Source of the DNA: Nonlabens sp. | Lineage (GTDB): Bacteria; Bacteroidota; Bacteroidia; Flavobacteriales; Flavobacteriaceae | Length of the DNA: 64,000 nucleotides | Assembly (NCBI GenBank): GCA_020630715.1 | Contig: JAHDIQ010000002.1 | Location: forward strand, 300,189-364,188 | Direction: 5' to 3' | Part shown: positions 63,901 through 64,000 of the stretch, one piece after another | Layout: each line of letters opens with the position of its first letter | Numbering within the stretch: the first letter of the stretch is position 1 | Made by a program: the position numbers and the translations under genes | Notes under the pieces: generated by a model | What the model saw: only the letters and a program-made list of their open reading frames with translations | Database searches by the model: none | Told to the model about the DNA's origin: nothing

Positions 63901-64000
63901 ACCTCAAAAGGAGACGAACCATTAGAACCGCGATTAGTGTACCATCGTTATGATGAATTCGGGAACATCCTAGAAGTAAGTAAGAAAGACGGTACGAGAG
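60925..64000 (+). CDS. RHS-repeat-like surface protein, 5' part
   Basis: The frame is open from ATG 60925 to the window end (more than 1000 codons) without a stop. It begins with a signal peptide (MLSNRFESVLILFLFLFLCN, cleavage near MAQE). The body is Asn/Ser/Tyr-rich, with segments ATGTGWAAHFSG-like, FTYYNRDLLPDMDAYILGAT, and LVYHRYDEFGNILEVSKKDG, which is the start of YD/RHS repeats near the window end. It resembles the large RHS proteins of Flavobacteria. The C-terminal toxin or repeat region lies outside the window. It might be chromosomal or element cargo. Confidence 0.8.
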   Translation, partial: MLSNRFESVLILFLFLFLCNLNMAQESNPTDLPQIIPPNPDISALLSLKEDQVGEYTGHAKTTFPIFSKKVGNGLEYNSYLSYNTSLLKIANPSSTTGTGWAAHFSGSVSRVLQGHPDEMTKGSRKITGVLNNPLYWNLASQFTSKESKEKFLWKSAGDSSDIYDFNQDIFNFNSLGISGSFVLVLNDGVIQAEVIEISNKNLIIDIDYNYGTSEINGFQIIDTNNNVHIFDKVEISSIGNFSHTMLFDLSTSQTGDDHLYHYKSAWHLTAIRPGHLNDIHDNLITITYQSNYSDYFSSIHRSYNAKADLSNTMIWNNYIANNSYNASLFPPKKSFTYNTIRSENFLPDLIQFKDGTSIKFYLGIEDSNPDVGNKVISEIEILNPSGVAYSDFKFNYYENPFERIFLTSIVKSGYNSTNTESTSFTYYNRDLLPDMDAYILGATLDEWGYYAEYDDVGNGLLKQNEALNFTGFLQNIIYPTGGSQYYDYISTKYSYDSNGLIPLDICAINNHENWNPEILQYSISNNGTSQIINLNYGQNIYYKAGDNSGLSSIDLENSFLTFTLPDNTTYTIPCDQNLEKFYLPAGTSSIQLSSMNSNSSFKFYFSIAHRKVISQPKQWLNAGGGIIDKLTLKDANGVIKKQINYKYQESSNVSSGAIDGDYNQITHEYFKSFEHIISMDCVTMPVQFDILMKSNTFNLNSVGSNSVGYGEVIKEESGLGKIESTYTSPKNYHNNSDAYNYPYYVPTDFNHKLGLLKSQRVFDQQNNLLKEVENEYEFSSPILFNKLSLISIQDKWKRFYDTWSSFSNYDGTADNKMLKCSFGYSGPCVADCFPFGYDEPALHSLNYSFLSIASTKVPFYFIPTPVHHKKADLIETITKNYYYDGTGLSYSLVTNGTIAYNFFNHMVNINSISNSKNEIIENRIYYPQDLNLPSGLFTATDLDTHSDMVNYANRVTTPILQQSFLNNELTSTVKYTYDEPIAGQFVLSEVHTSKGDEPLEPRLVYHRYDEFGNILEVSKKDGTR

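Noticed and set aside
1..64000. CRISPR arrays and insertion sequences.
   Set aside because: No regularly spaced direct repeats and no transposase-type genes were seen; the palindromes are irregularly spaced and mostly inside genes.

Overview
The window is AT-rich DNA with flavobacterial features: the TAnnTTTG-type -7 promoter element, the DUF5723, DUF6146-DUF6787 and serC-serA-DUF1456 gene sets, signal-peptide lipoproteins and an RHS-like surface protein. A marine Flavobacteriaceae member (Nonlabens/Dokdonia-like) is my inference from gene content; no database search was run. The 14-bp palindrome GCTTTCGCGAAAGC occurs 11 times perfectly across the window, in chromosome and inserted DNA alike.

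Bases 1-9693 are ordinary chromosome. They hold a minus-strand set of envelope and lipoprotein genes, a ferredoxin, an acyl-CoA reductase, phosphoserine aminotransferase (serC), phosphoglycerate dehydrogenase (serA), DUF1456, DUF937 and DUF6146/DUF6787 proteins, and tRNA-Arg(TCT) at 9620-9693.

From 9694 to about 60.5-60.9 kb lies one integrated element. It starts at the 3' end of the tRNA with a large serine recombinase whose reading frame runs back through the tRNA. A phage-like switch follows (repressor and small HTH protein, divergent over a palindromic operator region). Next come replication/DNA-metabolism genes on the plus strand: a wHTH protein, a GT-B-like glycosyltransferase, an N6-adenine methylase, a strawberry-notch-type helicase and a CobS/MoxR-type AAA ATPase. 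I see no terminase, portal, tail, relaxase or type IV secretion gene. Instead there is an A32/FtsK-HerA-like ATPase (46.6 kb), a candidate major capsid protein (49.1 kb), a paralogue of it interrupted by a beta-propeller (53.2 kb), arginine-rich proteins, about nineteen small membrane-anchored proteins, and peptidoglycan-active proteins (CHAP, degenerate amidase, two PG-binding proteins, M15 peptidase). I interpret it as a provirus of a tailless, probably membrane-containing dsDNA virus. The two-paralogue layout recalls viruses with two single-jelly-roll capsid proteins, but this is an inference.

The plus-strand core is interrupted by three defence-type cargo blocks. Slot 1 (24.9-32.4 kb, minus strand) is a type I-like restriction-modification operon with a nuclease-methylase fusion, HsdS, a DGQHR plus deoxyribosyltransferase/TIR-like protein, a PD-(D/E)XK nuclease, a controller-type regulator with a C-box-like operator, and two small membrane proteins. 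Slot 2 (35.6-45.1 kb) is a phosphorothioation-like set: DUF4007, a large P-loop ATPase and a PAPS-reductase/DndC-like protein on the plus strand, converging on DndB-like, GIY-YIG and GHKL ATPase genes on the minus strand. Slot 3 (47.6-48.7 kb) is a lone Mrr-like nuclease.

The right end of the element was not located. A partial RHS-repeat-like gene occupies 60925 to the window end.
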